Assembly: GCF_900188225.1 (NCBI RefSeq)
Contig: NZ_FZOC01000002.1
Coordinates: 582,810 to 646,809 of the forward strand
DNA: 64,000 nt
Direction: 5' to 3'
From: Humidesulfovibrio mexicanus
GTDB taxonomy: Bacteria > Desulfobacterota > Desulfovibrionia > Desulfovibrionales > Desulfovibrionaceae
The notes under the pieces are model-generated. The model was not told where the DNA came from, searched no databases, and saw only the letters and a program-made list of their open reading frames with translations. A program made the position numbers and the translations under genes. Positions within the stretch are counted from its first letter, which is position 1, and each line of letters opens with the position of its first letter. Below, piece after piece: positions 8,556-16,654 of this stretch.

Positions 8556-9974
8556 ATGCTCGCAGTAGATCCCAAGCTGAAGTATCGCGTTGCCGACATG
8601 GCCCTTGCCGAGTGGGGCAAGAAAGAGATGCAGCTCTCCGAGAACGAAATGCCGGGGCTCATGGCTCTGCGCAAGAAATTCGGCAAAAAGAAGCCGCTCA
8701 AGGGTTTCAAGGTTACGGGCAGCCTGCACATGACCATTCAGACGGCCATGCTCATTGAAACCCTGTACGTCTTGGGCGCGGATATCCGCTGGGCCTCCTG
8801 CAACATCTTCAGCACTCAGGATCACGCCGCCGCCGCAATTGTCGCCAACAAGAGCGCCGCCGTCTTCGCCTGGAAGGGCGAGAGCCTCGAAGACTACTGG
8901 TGGTGCACGGAGCAGGCCCTCACCTGGCCTGACGGCTCTGGTCCGGACCTTATTGTGGACGATGGCGGCGACGCCACTTTGCTGGTCCACCAGGGAGTGA
9001 AGTGCGAGAAAGATCCTTCACTCTTCAAGAAGAAGGCCGACAACAAGGAGTTTCAGATCATCATGGACCGGCTTGCTGCCGGATACCAGCTTGATCCCCA
9101 GAAATGGACCCGCATCTCCGCACAGATTCGCGGGGTTTCCGAGGAGACCACCACGGGCGTGCACCGTCTGTACGACATGGAGAAGAAGGGCGAGCTGCTG
9201 TTCCCCGCCTTCAACGTCAACGACTCCGTGACCAAGAGTAAATTTGACAACCTGTACGGCTGCCGGGAGTCTCTTGCCGACGGCATCAAGCGCGCAACGG
9301 ACGTGATGATTGCGGGCAAGGTCGCCGTCATCGTCGGTTACGGGGACGTGGGCAAGGGATGCGCCCAGTCCATGCGCGGATTCGGCGCGCGGGTCCTCGT
9401 GACGGAGATCGATCCCATTTGTGCGCTTCAGGCCGCCATGGAGGGCTATGAAGTGATGCCCATGGAAAAGGCCTGTGAGCTTGGCGACATATTTGTCACC
9501 GCCACGGGCAACTACCATGTGGTCAACTCCAAGCACATGCTCAAAATGAAGGACGAGGCCATCCTGTGCAACATCGGCCACTTCGATTCCGAGATTGAAA
9601 TGAGCTTTTTGGAGGGCAACCCCAAGTGCTCCAAGCTTGAAATCAAGCCGCAGGTGGACAAGTGGACCCTGCCCAACGGTCGGTCGATCATCGTTCTGGC
9701 CGAGGGCCGCCTGGTGAACCTGGGCTGCGCCACCGGGCACCCCAGCTTTGTCATGAGCAACTCCTTCACCAACCAGGTGCTGGCCCAGCTTGACCTGGCC
9801 GCCAACAAGTACGAGCCCAAGGTCATGATTCTGCCCAAGAAGCTTGATGAGGAGGTCGCGCGGCTGCACCTGGAGCGCCTGGGCGTGCAGCTCGACACCC
9901 TTACCAAGCAGCAGGCCGAGTACATCGGCGTTTCCGTGGACGGCCCCTTCAAGCCGGACCACTACCGCTACTAG
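8556..9974 (+). CDS. ahcY: S-adenosylhomocysteinase
   Basis: This 472-residue enzyme hydrolyses S-adenosylhomocysteine to adenosine and homocysteine, relieving product inhibition of methyltransferases. The start is ATG 8556 with GGAGG at 8543-8547. Visible family features are D-M-A-L-A-E-W-G near the N terminus, the substrate-domain stretch [28 protein letters not shown], the NAD-binding loop [13 protein letters not shown] near residue 265, and the C-terminal K-P-D-H-Y-R-Y that closes the neighbouring active site. The length matches bacterial enzymes that carry the approximately 40-residue insertion. It is probably transcribed with sahR from the promoter at 7541. Confidence 0.97.
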   Translation: MLAVDPKLKYRVADMALAEWGKKEMQLSENEMPGLMALRKKFGKKKPLKGFKVTGSLHMTIQTAMLIETLYVLGADIRWASCNIFSTQDHAAAAIVANKSAAVFAWKGESLEDYWWCTEQALTWPDGSGPDLIVDDGGDATLLVHQGVKCEKDPSLFKKKADNKEFQIIMDRLAAGYQLDPQKWTRISAQIRGVSEETTTGVHRLYDMEKKGELLFPAFNVNDSVTKSKFDNLYGCRESLADGIKRATDVMIAGKVAVIVGYGDVGKGCAQSMRGFGARVLVTEIDPICALQAAMEGYEVMPMEKACELGDIFVTATGNYHVVNSKHMLKMKDEAILCNIGHFDSEIEMSFLEGNPKCSKLEIKPQVDKWTLPNGRSIIVLAEGRLVNLGCATGHPSFVMSNSFTNQVLAQLDLAANKYEPKVMILPKKLDEEVARLHLERLGVQLDTLTKQQAEYIGVSVDGPFKPDHYRY

Positions 9975-10023
9975 CCGTGCGGGCCGGGGGGGCCTGCCCT
10001 GGTCCCTCACGGATGTTGTGATG

Positions 10024-10056
10024 AGGCCTGGGTCGTGAAAGCGGTCCAGGCCTTTA
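10024..10056 (+). terminator. Probable terminator after ahcY
   Basis: AGGCCTGG and CCAGGCCT form an 8-bp perfect stem with a 14-base loop, followed by TTTAT. The T tract is short, so termination may be partial. The remaining intergenic DNA to 10175 shows nothing else I can name. Confidence 0.5.
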
Positions 10057-10175
10057 TGCGTCCGGAGTTGGATTCCGCCCTGCATGGGGTGGAGTAACGT
10101 TTTGTTGCGGGTATGCGCATTGTCGAGACTTCTTTGAGTATTTTGTGAATACTCCATGATTTCGAATGGATGCTG

Positions 10176-11078
10176 TTAGGTCTGCCCTTGGATGAGTTCC
10201 GTGCGCGATGATTGGAGCAGGGCGCGGGTAAGCGTGTCCAGCAGGGGGGATTCAAGGTTCCAGCAGTGCCAAAAAAGCCGGACGGGCAGGGCGTCGCCTG
10301 GCGCCAGATCGACCAGACGGCCCTCGGCCAGGGGAGGGATCGCCTGCATGTGCGGGATCATTCCGTAGCCAGCGCCGCCGAGCACGAAGTCCACGAAGCG
10401 CAGGGAATCGGGAACGTGATGCCGAGGGGCCTGGAGCGGGCTTTCACCCAAACGGGCGGACAGGAACCGGTCATGCACCGTGTCGTGCCGATTGAAGACC
10501 ACTGCCGGGGCCAGCCGCGCTGCACCAAGATCAAGCCCAGCCGGGAACCAGCGCTCTGCGAACTCGGGCGTGCAGGCGCAATGGTAGCGCATGACGCCAA
10601 GGAACACCGCCCGGCAGCCCTGAATGGCGGTTTCCCGCGTGCTCACGCATCCAGCCACTTCGCCTTTGCGCAGCAAATCCTGCGTCCGCTCCTGGTCGTC
10701 GGACTTCACGTCGAAGGTAATGCCTTCTTGCGCCACCAGCGGCAAAACGGCTGCTACGAACCATGTGGCCAGACTGTCGGCGTTTATTCCCACGGCAAGT
10801 GTCCGCCAACCTTTGGCCTGGGTGGCTTCTTGGACTTCGCAACCAAGCTCGGCTTCAAGCAGCTCGACGCGGCGGGCATGGCGCAAAAGCATGGTTCCGG
10901 CTGATGTCGGGCTGGGGGGCTGCGTCCGCGCGAGCACGGGCTGTCCGAGGGTTGTTTCGAGCAGACGCACGCGTTGCGACACGGCCGATTGGGTAATGTT
11001 CAGGCGTCGGGCTGCGCGCTCAAAACCGCCTTCCTCGACCACGGCCGTCAGGGCTTCCAGGAGTTTGTAGTCCAGCAT
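10176..11078 (-). CDS. argP: LysR-family regulator, ArgP-like
   Basis: The 300-residue protein has an N-terminal LysR winged helix (L-L-E-A-L-T-A-V-V-E-E-G-G-F-E-R-A-A ... S-A-V-S-Q-R-V-R-L-L-E) and a C-terminal periplasmic-binding-protein-like effector domain. The Y-K-L-L-E-A-L start and the tight link to a divergent LysE/ArgO exporter point to ArgP (IciA), which activates argO in response to arginine or lysine status. It starts at ATG 11078, 101 bp from the exporter start, so the shared intergenic region should hold its binding site. No strong ribosome-binding site is visible. Other LysR subfamilies with a LysE neighbour (LysG) would fit equally well. Confidence 0.8.
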   Translation of the reverse strand: MLDYKLLEALTAVVEEGGFERAARRLNITQSAVSQRVRLLETTLGQPVLARTQPPSPTSAGTMLLRHARRVELLEAELGCEVQEATQAKGWRTLAVGINADSLATWFVAAVLPLVAQEGITFDVKSDDQERTQDLLRKGEVAGCVSTRETAIQGCRAVFLGVMRYHCACTPEFAERWFPAGLDLGAARLAPAVVFNRHDTVHDRFLSARLGESPLQAPRHHVPDSLRFVDFVLGGAGYGMIPHMQAIPPLAEGRLVDLAPGDALPVRLFWHCWNLESPLLDTLTRALLQSSRTELIQGQT

Positions 11079-11179
11079 GGGTGTTCAGTAGTAAAATTTA
11101 TGACATTTGAAAAGAATGAATTGTACTTCATGTAAACGCACCGGTAGCCTGGGCATCACAATACTCCGGGAGAGCGTTC

Positions 11180-11812
11180 ATGATGGGAGCAGCATTGTTT
11201 TGTCAGGGGTTTGCCTTAAGCGCAGGGTTAATCATGGCGATTGGAGCGCAGAACGTCTTTGTGTTGACGCAGGGCGCGCGCGGGCATCGTCCGTGGTTCG
11301 TGGCCGGGGTATGCACCGCCTGCGATGCCGTGCTCATCGCCGCCGGGGTCGGCGGAGTGGGCGCGCTGACCGGACACACGCCATGGCTCGGCTCTGCATT
11401 TGCGCTTTGTGGGGCGGTGTTTCTGCTGTGTTATGGGTATTGCGCCTTTCGCAGGGTTCTGTGTGGCGGGCGACTGGTTCCCATGGAACAGGACGCACCC
11501 CCGGAACGGCGCGTTATTCTTATGACGGCCCTCGCAGTCAGCCTGCTGAATCCGCACGCCCTGCTGGATACCGTGGTGCTTATCGGCGGACTGTCCAGCC
11601 GACTGGCGCCGGAGGGGCGAGCCCTGTTCGGACTCGGCGCGGTGACGGCCTCGGCTTGCTGGTTCTATTCCCTGAGCCTGGGGGGCAAGCTCCTTGCCCC
11701 GGTGTTGCGCAGGCCGGGAGCTTGGCGCGTGCTGGATGCGCTGGTGGGGGTGACCATGTGGGGCTTGGCTGCGGGCATTGGTGGCGATGCCCTGGTTCGT
11801 TTGGCAAGCTAG
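11180..11812 (+). CDS. argO: LysE/ArgO family amino-acid exporter
   Basis: This 210-residue inner-membrane protein has about six hydrophobic segments. It carries the family start G-F-A-L-S-A-G-L-I-M-A-I-G-A-Q-N-V-F-V-L and the conserved second-half motif S-L-L-N-P-H-A-L-L-D-T-V. The length matches ArgO/LysE, which export arginine or lysine using the proton gradient. ATG 11180 is preferred over the adjacent in-frame ATG 11183 because GGGAGAG at 11168-11174 is well spaced. The divergent argP-like gene is its likely activator. The 3' end overlaps the convergent diguanylate cyclase gene by 4 bp. Exact substrate is inference. Confidence 0.85.
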   Translation: MMGAALFCQGFALSAGLIMAIGAQNVFVLTQGARGHRPWFVAGVCTACDAVLIAAGVGGVGALTGHTPWLGSAFALCGAVFLLCYGYCAFRRVLCGGRLVPMEQDAPPERRVILMTALAVSLLNPHALLDTVVLIGGLSSRLAPEGRALFGLGAVTASACWFYSLSLGGKLLAPVLRRPGAWRVLDALVGVTMWGLAAGIGGDALVRLAS

Positions 11813-13542
11813 TGCAGCGCGTGCGTCCCGTGCGCCTCGACGCGGTTGCGGCCCGTTTCCTTGGCCCGGTAGAGGGCCTGGTCGGCACGGCGAAGTATGC
11901 GGGGGACCGTGTCGCCTTCCTGGACGCACGTAACGCCGAAACTGGCCGTAATCCTGCCAACATGGCCGAAGTCGCAGCGTTCCATCTCCATGCGGTAACG
12001 CTCGGCCAAGGCGGCCACGAGCATCAGGCTCGTCTCCGGGCAGATGATCAGGAATTCCTCGCCGCCCCAGCGCCCCACGATGTCCGTTTCTCTCGAATTG
12101 CTGCGCAGCAGTTCGGCAAGCCGCACCAACACTGCATCGCCCGCCTGGTGCCCGTGGGTGTCGTTTACGGATTTGAACAAGTCGATATCAAGGAGTATGA
12201 TGGAGAAGCCCTTGCCGTAACGCCGTGAGCGCAACAGTTCGGCCTGCAGGGAGGATTCAAGTTTGCGCCTGTTGGCCAGCCCTGTCAGTCTGTCTGTGAC
12301 GGAGAGGATTTCCAGCGCCTGATTCTTGTCGTCCAGTTCGGCGACCAGCGCTTCAAGCCTGTCGCGGGCCTCGGTGAGTTCCGCCGTTCGTTGTTCCACT
12401 CTGTGCTCCAGGTTTCCGAAGAGCTGGCGCATACGCTCCGCCATGTCCTTGAAGCTTGCGGCCAGAATGCCCACTTCGTCATGGGAATTGAGGTCTACTG
12501 CCGTTTCGAAGTTGCCCGCGCGCATCTGCTCCGCGAAATGTGTCAGAGCGACAAGTTTGCGCGTTACGCTGGCGTGGAGGATTGCGGCGACAAGCAGGAC
12601 GAAGCCAAGGCCGACAACGGCCATCAATATGATGACCCCTGCGGAGATGCGGCTGGCGAGGACAATGCGGTTGTTGGCCCGTTCGACTTCCTGCGTGGCG
12701 ATAGCCTTGAGGTTTTCGGAAATGGGGTCCACTGCTCGCGCTTGGAGAGTGAAATCATTAAGCTTGCCCCTGATGGCCATGTCGATGTCTGGGATTTGTT
12801 TGGCCACCGTGGCGTATCGGGCAAGAAGACGCAGGGCTTTGGTCTGGTCGGCGGGCTTGAATCCATGGTCCGTTGCGATGGCCCTTCGGAGCTCGTTGCA
12901 GGCGTTGAGGGCTGACTGCATGTCCGGGCGCTGCCGCGTGATGGTGTACCGCCTGTGGTGCAGAACCATCTTTTGGAATGGGAGCAAGGTCTGCGGCGAA
13001 TGCTCGGAATAATCGCCGATGGCGTTTTCCAGCGCGTGAATTTGGCTTTCCAAACCGGTTTCCGGTGCGGCAAGCGTTGTGACTAGAGCGATAAGATCTT
13101 GAAATATAGCAGAGAATCGTGTTGCGGTGTTGAGGTAGAGCGTGAGGTCGTTGCTGCGGTCGCGTAACGCTTCGCTGACGCCGGAGGTATCGACAAGGCG
13201 CTTGAGTTCACCGCTGAGAGCCACAACCTGTGCGATAACCTCCGTGGCGGGGTGGAAGTACAGCTCCTGGGCTGGCAGGAATCCGATGCGCGGATATTGG
13301 AGGAAAAAGTCGCGGTGCAGCCGCCGGGCCTTTTCCAATTGGCCATCCATTTCGAAAATTCGCTGCCGGATTTCGACGCTATTCAGGATAACGGCCTCAG
13401 CGCGGCGTACTTCCCCGAGGGCGATGAGGCTTGCCGCCGCCTCGACGAGGATCATGCAGAAGAGCAGTGCGAAGCCGAGTCCCAGCTTGGCCGTAACGCC
13501 CAGATTCCCCCAGGCCGCGCGCAGCCTGTCGAAGGGCCTCAT
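11809..13542 (-). CDS. Membrane diguanylate cyclase (helical sensor-HAMP-GGDEF)
   Basis: The 577-residue protein has membrane segments at about 17-42 and 300-323 around a 255-residue, mainly helical periplasmic domain. HAMP (about 324-376), a coiled coil (about 376-412) and a GGDEF domain (about 413-575) follow. The active site is G-G-E-E-F (493-497), and the inhibitory I-site R-E-T-D (484-487) lies at the normal spacing, so it should be an active, product-inhibited c-di-GMP synthase. Its start codon overlaps the stop of the upstream binding-protein gene (ATGA), so the two are coupled. The periplasmic helices resemble HBM-type sensors, which in some receptors bind small molecules or binding proteins; that comparison is by eye. 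Confidence 0.9.
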   Translation of the reverse strand: MRPFDRLRAAWGNLGVTAKLGLGFALLFCMILVEAAASLIALGEVRRAEAVILNSVEIRQRIFEMDGQLEKARRLHRDFFLQYPRIGFLPAQELYFHPATEVIAQVVALSGELKRLVDTSGVSEALRDRSNDLTLYLNTATRFSAIFQDLIALVTTLAAPETGLESQIHALENAIGDYSEHSPQTLLPFQKMVLHHRRYTITRQRPDMQSALNACNELRRAIATDHGFKPADQTKALRLLARYATVAKQIPDIDMAIRGKLNDFTLQARAVDPISENLKAIATQEVERANNRIVLASRISAGVIILMAVVGLGFVLLVAAILHASVTRKLVALTHFAEQMRAGNFETAVDLNSHDEVGILAASFKDMAERMRQLFGNLEHRVEQRTAELTEARDRLEALVAELDDKNQALEILSVTDRLTGLANRRKLESSLQAELLRSRRYGKGFSIILLDIDLFKSVNDTHGHQAGDAVLVRLAELLRSNSRETDIVGRWGGEEFLIICPETSLMLVAALAERYRMEMERCDFGHVGRITASFGVTCVQEGDTVPRILRRADQALYRAKETGRNRVEAHGTHALH

Positions 13543-14804
13543 GGTTTTGGCTTGTATGTGAATTGAACGTTGGCCTTGAGGCCCTCGACGCCATCTTCGG
13601 GGTCGTCAAGGCGAAGTATGTTGAAGCTTGGCTGGGCGCAGTCCCCAAACTCGTTACAGGAGAGCGTGCCCGTCAGCCCCTGCCTTTCCCGAGTGGAGTA
13701 AAGCGCGTCGCGCAAGGCCTGGCGACCCAACCGCAGCCTTCCATCGGGCAGTTTTTCCGCTGTGTTCTCAAGTGCGGAAAAGAGCAGGTCGGCCGCATCG
13801 TAGGCGCTGACATAGTAATATGTCGACGGCGCCGACTTGAAGTGCTTCCGGTAACTGGCTTGCAGTTGCTCAAGCTCCGGCGAAGGTCTCGGCGGGGTCG
13901 GCCCCACGAAATAGACGCCCTTGGCCGCCTGCGCCACTGCGTTGATAAAGCTCTGCTCGATGAGCGCGCCATCGCTCATGAGCACAATGTCACGCAGGGC
14001 AGGGTCACGCCGCGCCTGCATGATCAGGTAGTTCCCCTCCGGCTGGAACAAGGGGAAGAAGATCATTTTCGCCCGTGATTCCTTTATCGCCTCCAGCACG
14101 GGGCGCATGTCCGTGTCCTGCTTGCTTACCGTGGCTTCGAGGCTTACCACGCCGCCCAGTTGCTTGAAGCGCTTGGCGAATCCCTGAGCGAGGCTGCGGG
14201 TGTACAGATCCCCATCGTTGATGACCGCAGCCCTGTGAATCCCCAAAACCTGATAGGCGAAGGTCGCGGCAGCCGGCCCTGAGGCTTCCTCGTTTGGGGC
14301 TGTGCGGAAGTATCCGGCGCGCCAGTCCGGTCCGCGTTGTCCGCCGATGGCGGTGAGCGATGGGGCGGAGTTGTTGCCGGAGATCATGGTGAACCCGGCT
14401 TCGCTCATGACCTTGGAGGCCGTGGCCGCATCTCCTGAACAGGTGGTGCCGAAAATGGCCACGACCTTGGGGTCGGAGGTTATCCTGAGGGCGGCGTTGG
14501 CCCCGCCTTCCGCACAACAGCTGGTGTCCTCGATGACGAGGTCCACCTTGTGGCCGAGGATCCGTCCGTCACGCTTCGCGAGGGCGAGTTCCAGGCCCCG
14601 AAGCTGCTCCTGCCCAAGATTGGCGATGCTGCCCGTCAGGGCCTGAATGACTCCGATGGTGATTGGAGCCCCCGGATCGAGTTCGACGCAGCCGAGCGCA
14701 TCGTTGCAGGCGGAGGGGCTGTCCGAGCGCGAACACGCTGCACAGAGAGCCATTCCGCAGCAGAGAGCGGAGATCAGCAGGTTTCGGCCGGAAATCTGTC
14801 GCAT
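13539..14804 (-). CDS. Branched-chain-amino-acid-type ABC substrate-binding lipoprotein
   Basis: The 421-residue protein has a signal sequence ending in a Cys-rich segment (A-L-C-A-A-C near residue 24) that should be lipidated. A type I periplasmic-binding fold of the LivJ class follows: I-G-V-I-Q-A-L-T-G-S near 55, then G-T-T-C-S-G-D-A-A-T-A and S-G-N-N-S-A-P-S-L-T near 120-150. Several extra cysteines (S-C-C-A-E and a C-N-E-F-G-D-C pair near the C terminus) are unusual for the family. No permease or ATPase gene accompanies it. Instead the stop overlaps the start of a membrane diguanylate cyclase, suggesting a sensory rather than transport role. Ligand unknown. Confidence 0.85.
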   Translation of the reverse strand: MRQISGRNLLISALCCGMALCAACSRSDSPSACNDALGCVELDPGAPITIGVIQALTGSIANLGQEQLRGLELALAKRDGRILGHKVDLVIEDTSCCAEGGANAALRITSDPKVVAIFGTTCSGDAATASKVMSEAGFTMISGNNSAPSLTAIGGQRGPDWRAGYFRTAPNEEASGPAAATFAYQVLGIHRAAVINDGDLYTRSLAQGFAKRFKQLGGVVSLEATVSKQDTDMRPVLEAIKESRAKMIFFPLFQPEGNYLIMQARRDPALRDIVLMSDGALIEQSFINAVAQAAKGVYFVGPTPPRPSPELEQLQASYRKHFKSAPSTYYYVSAYDAADLLFSALENTAEKLPDGRLRLGRQALRDALYSTRERQGLTGTLSCNEFGDCAQPSFNILRLDDPEDGVEGLKANVQFTYKPKP

Positions 14805-14990
14805 GGGATTCCGTGGGTTGATGTCTGGTCGGTCAGCGTCATCAATGGCAACGGCCCCTCGCCATGGAAGACGGGAGGTTTGGCGAGAGTCTTACCGGTT
14901 TGCTTTTTGGGAGTCAAAGGAGAAGTGATAGAATATTGCCAATTATTGTGAAAAGTTTGCGTACCATAGGGTTGAGCCTTGTCTTGGGCG

Positions 14991-15017
14991 CAAAAAAACC
15001 CCTGCCGGAGCAGGGGT
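14991..15017 (-). terminator. Intrinsic terminator after tRNA-Met
   Basis: On the minus strand, CCCCTGC, a 4-base loop and GCAGGGG are followed by GGTTTTTTT, placed 10 bp after the tRNA 3' end. Confidence 0.85.
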
Positions 15018-15026
15018 TTTGTTTGC

Positions 15027-15103
15027 TGGTAGCGAGGGAGGGAATTGAACCCCCGACACTGCGGATATGAGCCGCATGCTCTGACCGACTGAGCTACCTC
15101 GCC
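15027..15103 (-). tRNA. tRNA-Met (CAT anticodon), CCA encoded
   Basis: The 77-nt gene folds as a normal cloverleaf on the minus strand: acceptor GGCGAGG paired with CTCGCT-A positions, D-arm AGCTCAG, anticodon arm GCGGCTCATATCCGC with CAT at 15067-15069, and TTCAATT in the T-loop. The CCA end is encoded. CAT could also belong to an isoleucine tRNA with modified C34; the first pair G-C and overall sequence favour elongator methionine. Confidence 0.88.
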
Positions 15104-15126
15104 AGGTTTCCCGTAACGGGAAGCGC

Positions 15127-15155
15127 CTTATAGCTATTCCAGAACCGCTTTGCAA
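15127..15155 (-). promoter_or_regulatory. Promoter of tRNA-Met
   Basis: Minus-strand TTGCAA (15150-15155), exactly 17 bases, then TATAAG (15127-15132), 23 bases before the mature tRNA 5' end. The CCCGTTACGGG hairpin between the -10 box and the tRNA lies in the leader. Confidence 0.7.
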
Positions 15156-15290
15156 GACCCGCAAGCAGGGGAGAAACGTTTTTTTTCATTTTTTCTCTTT
15201 CTGCTTGGCCCTGCACCCTTCGTTGCCAGTGGGGCGTCTGTGGTGTAGCATTTGCAAAGAGAATTCGGACCGATGAACAAGGAGACGTTC

Positions 15291-15491
15291 ATGAGCACAG
15301 TCATACCCCAATCCGAGCTGACCAAGCGCGCCCTGGACTGGATTGGCGAGAAGCGTTGCGGCGTCTCTCCGCTCAGACCGGTGGCCCCGCTCATAGAGGA
15401 AGCGGCCGTGCGGTTCAACCTCGGCCCTCTTGACGTGGAGTTTCTGGAGCGCTTCTATTCCCAGCAGGCCAAGGACGAGTGCGGCTCTTGA
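15291..15491 (+). CDS. Small conserved-looking protein upstream of lptF
   Basis: This 66-residue acidic-to-neutral protein has no recognised domain. ATG 15291 is chosen because AAGGAG (15279-15284) lies 6 bases upstream; an in-frame ATG at 15273 lacks such a site. It has no membrane segment or signal peptide; the middle (S-P-L-R-P-V-A-P-L-I-E-E-A-A-V-R-F-N-L) looks like a short helical domain. The stop overlaps the lptF start region, so translation of lptF probably depends on it. A role connected with lipopolysaccharide export is guilt by association only. Confidence 0.6.
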   Translation: MSTVIPQSELTKRALDWIGEKRCGVSPLRPVAPLIEEAAVRFNLGPLDVEFLERFYSQQAKDECGS

Positions 15492-16654
15492 AGATCATTC
15501 ACAGGCAGATATTCAAGGAGCTCGTCCAGTTGTTTCTGCTCATCGGCTCCTGTTTGCTGGGGCTCATTCTGGTGGGCAGGATGCTGCAGTTGCGTGAACT
15601 GCTTCTGTCGCAGAACCTGGGCGTCTTGGATATTTTGCGCCTTTTCGTCTACTTGAGCCCATTTTTCATGCTGCTGTTAACGCCCATCGCCTGCATGTTG
15701 AGCGTCTTTTTGACCTTTCTGCGCATGGCAGCGGACCGGGAGCTGACGGCGCTCAAGGCGAGCGGGGTGAGCCTGTATCAGCTTCTCCCCGCGCCGTTGC
15801 TGTTTTGCGGTGCGTGCACGCTTTTCAGCCTCTACGTTTCGCTTTACGGCGTGTCCTGGGGCATGGAGCAGTTCAAGGTTTCCCTCATGGAGTTCGCCCG
15901 CACCAAAACCAAGCTTTCATTACAGGCCGGTGTATTCAATCAGGAATTTCCTGGGCTTACGATCTATGCGCAACAGGTGGACCTGGATTCCGGGGACATA
16001 CGCTTTGTCTTTGTGCAGGATAAGACCAGCAAGGGACTCACCACGACGGTGGTCGCGCCGGAGGGCTCCGTCACTACGGATCCCGCCAAGGAGCAGATCA
16101 AGGTCATGTTCAAGAACGGCCGAATTTTCCGCCGCGAAGGCGAAAAGCTCGACGTGTTGCATTTCGGCTCCTACACGGTTCGCCTTCCCTTGGGCAACAT
16201 GCTGCGAAAGATGGGATTTGAACGCATTTCGCCAAAGGAGCTTTCCTTTGAACGGCTGCTTGAGTTCGACCGCGATTCGGAACTCATGAGCAAGGTCTTT
16301 GACCTGGACCGCGCGCGCAAGGTCAAGGTCGAGATCCAGAAGCGACTGGCCCTTCCTCTGGCGTGCCTGGTGCTGGGACTGTTTTCCGTGCCCATCGCCT
16401 GCGTCTTCCGCGCGCTCAAGCAGCAGCATGGATTGGTGTTGGCTCTTGGCGTTTTCCTGGTCTATTATTCCATGCTTTCCGTGGCGGAGAGCATGGGCGA
16501 ATCGCGCGTGGTGCCTCCTGTCATCGGCATATGGCTGCCGAATATCCTCTTTGCCCTCGCAGGAGGCGTGTTTTTTCGGCAGGCCGTGCGGGAGCGCGTT
16601 CCTGGGCCTGTGTTGTGGGCCGCGCGCAAGCTGCAGCGGAGGCGCCCGGCATGA
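15479..16654 (+). CDS. lptF: LPS export permease LptF
   Basis: The product of about 391 residues has the LptF/LptG (YjgP/YjgQ) layout: membrane segments near 15-35, 55-80 and 100-120, a periplasmic beta-jellyroll-type domain (about 130-265), then three more membrane segments near 300-375. The N-terminal H-R-Q-I-F-K-E-L and the stretch L-R-M-A-A-D-R-E-L-T-A-L-K-A-S-G-V-S are the coupling-helix region that contacts the LptB ATPase. With LptG and LptB it extracts lipopolysaccharide from the inner membrane. The start is uncertain: GTG 15479, or TTG 15488 overlapping the preceding stop as TTGA. lptG follows with ATGA overlap; lptB is not in the window. Confidence 0.9.
   Translation: MRLLKIIHRQIFKELVQLFLLIGSCLLGLILVGRMLQLRELLLSQNLGVLDILRLFVYLSPFFMLLLTPIACMLSVFLTFLRMAADRELTALKASGVSLYQLLPAPLLFCGACTLFSLYVSLYGVSWGMEQFKVSLMEFARTKTKLSLQAGVFNQEFPGLTIYAQQVDLDSGDIRFVFVQDKTSKGLTTTVVAPEGSVTTDPAKEQIKVMFKNGRIFRREGEKLDVLHFGSYTVRLPLGNMLRKMGFERISPKELSFERLLEFDRDSELMSKVFDLDRARKVKVEIQKRLALPLACLVLGLFSVPIACVFRALKQQHGLVLALGVFLVYYSMLSVAESMGESRVVPPVIGIWLPNILFALAGGVFFRQAVRERVPGPVLWAARKLQRRRPA

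Noticed and set aside
15027..15103. tRNA genes as integration sites of genomic islands
   Set aside because: No partial tRNA duplicates, integrase or shift in composition were seen beside either tRNA.
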